Source: Candidatus Zhuqueibacterota bacterium RBG_16_48_16
Lineage (GTDB): Bacteria; Zhuqueibacterota; Zhuqueibacteria; Residuimicrobiales; Sediminimicrobiaceae
Assembly (NCBI GenBank): GCA_001771235.1
Contig: METF01000118.1
Coordinates: forward strand, 2,770 to 18,434
DNA length: 15,665 nucleotides
Direction: 5' to 3'
The position numbers and the translations under genes were made by a program. The notes under the pieces were generated by a model. The model was not told the origin of the DNA. It worked only from the letters and a program-made list of their open reading frames with translations, and ran no database searches. Positions within the stretch are counted from its first letter, which is position 1. Each line of letters begins with the position of its first letter. Below are positions 15,188-15,665 of the stretch, in pieces.

Positions 15188-15221
15188 CTATCGGCAGTAA
15201 ATTGCGGCCTTTTGCCGATAG
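15188..15221 (-). other. Hairpin in the 3' untranslated region of the repeat gene
   Basis: CTATCGGCA (15188-15196) and TGCCGATAG (15213-15221) are a perfect nine-base inverted pair around a 16-base loop. A further GTCAC/GTGAC pair (15177-15181 / 15221-15225) could extend it past a bulge. A second pair, CTTGACTTT / AAAGTCAAG (15225-15233 / 15298-15306), lies next to it. It may be a structured 3' end or part of a small RNA; nothing ties it to a known family. Confidence 0.4.
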
Positions 15222-15391
15222 TGACTTGACTTTGTAAGTAAGCTTTTTATCGCTTAGCATTCACCATACCTGCCATACAACTCGTTTTCAGCAAGGTAAA
15301 GTCAAGAGCGCTTGATGCAACTTTCCTAAAAAGTGGATAAGCGGGTCGGTTCATTTCAGTCGTTTCCGAAAGATGTGAGTGCTTTCAGAGC

Positions 15392-15665
15392 TCAATCCTT
15401 CGAAATAGACAGAATGTGACCTAACTTGTTAAGCTGGGCCGCATCGTCCTTCGAAATGGACAGGATGTGACCAAGCTCGTTGAGCTGGGCAGCATTGTCC
15501 TTCGAGATAGACAGGATGTGGCCAAGCTCGTTGAGCTGGGCAGCATCGTCCTTCGAAATAGACAGAATGTGACCTAACTCGTTGAGCTGGGCAGCATCGT
15601 CCTTCGAAATGGACAGGATGTGACCAAGCTCGTTGAGCTGGGCAGCATCGTCCTTCGAAATGGAC
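15392..15665 (-). CDS. C-terminal end of a protein built of 17-residue tandem repeats (5' part outside window)
   Basis: An open frame enters at the window edge and ends at TGA 15392-15394, giving 90 visible residues made almost entirely of the unit DDAAQLNELGHILSISK. The last copy ends ISKD then stop. Evidence that this frame is the coded one: the 51-base copies differ at several positions, and in this frame nearly all differences are silent (CTT/TTA, GGT/GGC, ATC/ATT, TCC/TCT, GCT/GCG, CTC/CTT). Only one Asp-to-Asn (copy 2) and one Glu-to-Lys (copy 1) change the protein. Two other frames on each strand meet stops or gain many replacements. The Ala, Leu and Ile spacing suggests an amphipathic helical repeat. 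I do not recognise the family and no function can be given. A strong terminator lies about 250 bases downstream. Confidence 0.8.
   Translation of the reverse strand, partial: SISKDDAAQLNELGHILSISKDDAAQLNELGHILSISKDDAAQLNELGHILSISKDNAAQLNELGHILSISKDDAAQLNKLGHILSISKD
15396..15665. repeat. 51-base tandem repeat array (five full copies plus 15 bases)
   Basis: Copies begin TCCTTCGAAAT at 15396, 15447, 15498, 15549, 15600 and 15651, exactly 51 bases apart with no length variation. The array continues past the window edge. Copies 1 and 4 share the variant GACCTAAC, while 2, 3 and 5 share CCAAGCTC, which suggests exchange or duplication among copies rather than simple ageing. Confidence 0.97.

Larger units (their letters stand above)
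15048..15391. other. Intergenic region between the repeat gene and the 982-residue protein gene
   Basis: Both flanking genes read on the minus strand. The region contains the intrinsic terminator at 15110-15143, a hairpin at 15188-15221, and a nine-base inverted repeat 15225-15233 / 15298-15306. The promoter of the 982-residue gene must lie in the 70 bases between the terminator and 15047. No supported gene: two minus-strand frames of 35 and 30 codons exist (see rejected list). Confidence 0.6.

Noticed and set aside
15168..15260. 30-codon minus-strand frame (MLSDKKLTYKVK...)
   Set aside because: It has AGGT seven bases upstream and lies just before the terminator, but it overlaps two hairpins and is too short to support without conservation data.
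15258..15365. 35-codon minus-strand frame (MNRPAYPLFRKV...) downstream of the repeat gene
   Set aside because: Weak ribosome binding site and no family resemblance; it ends in the overlapping start of another tiny frame.
15396..15665. CRISPR array
   Set aside because: Units are 51 bases head to tail with no unique spacers and encode a protein repeat.

Overview
The window looks like a bacterial chromosome of moderate GC content. It shows a Gram-negative cell plan: a lipoprotein solute-binding protein and a protein that ends in a probable outer-membrane beta-barrel. The mix is a secreted DUF4380-like protein, a peptidase/TolB-propeller/barrel fusion, a very large Ser/Thr kinase with TPRs, many dispersed inverted repeats, and SD-led ATG, GTG and TTG starts. 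This mix reminds me of uncultured FCB-group lineages (KSB1, Calditrichaeota, Ignavibacteria-like). That placement is inference and low confidence; there is no rRNA, tRNA or marker gene to fix it.

Layout. (1) 1-396, minus: 5' part of a secreted DUF4380-like protein, cut by the window edge. (2) 397-1151: a 755-base divergent intergenic region that holds one copy of an inverted-repeat element (545-695). (3) 1152-4660, plus: four tightly spaced genes of an Opp/Dpp-type ABC importer (ATPase, ATPase, DppB-like permease, DppC-like permease). (4) 4661-5093: a repeat-filled gap with a second copy of the element, bracketed by inverted ACGGAT-rich repeats. (5) 5094-11907, plus: the lipoprotein solute-binding protein, then a 1246-residue Ser/Thr kinase/degenerate-ATPase/TPR protein starting 14 bases later, then a soluble GAF histidine kinase. 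(6) 11943-12102: a third copy of the element between convergent genes. (7) 12099-15047, minus: a 982-residue peptidase/propeller/barrel protein. (8) 15048-15391: intergenic, with a very strong intrinsic terminator that reads on the minus strand. (9) 15392-15665, minus: the 3' end of a gene made of 51-base (17-residue) tandem repeats, cut by the window edge.

How the genes may work together. The importer, its binding protein and the two kinases all read in one direction with short spacings, apart from the repeat-filled gap. The Ser/Thr kinase and the histidine kinase look like a two-gene version of the Ser/Thr kinase-ATPase-GAF-His kinase proteins known as single polypeptides elsewhere (for example HstK-type proteins of Anabaena). 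Here they sit directly behind a transporter binding protein. The most interesting idea in the window is therefore a transporter-linked signalling unit whose ATPase module has lost both nucleotide-binding motifs. No response regulator is visible, so the output is unknown.
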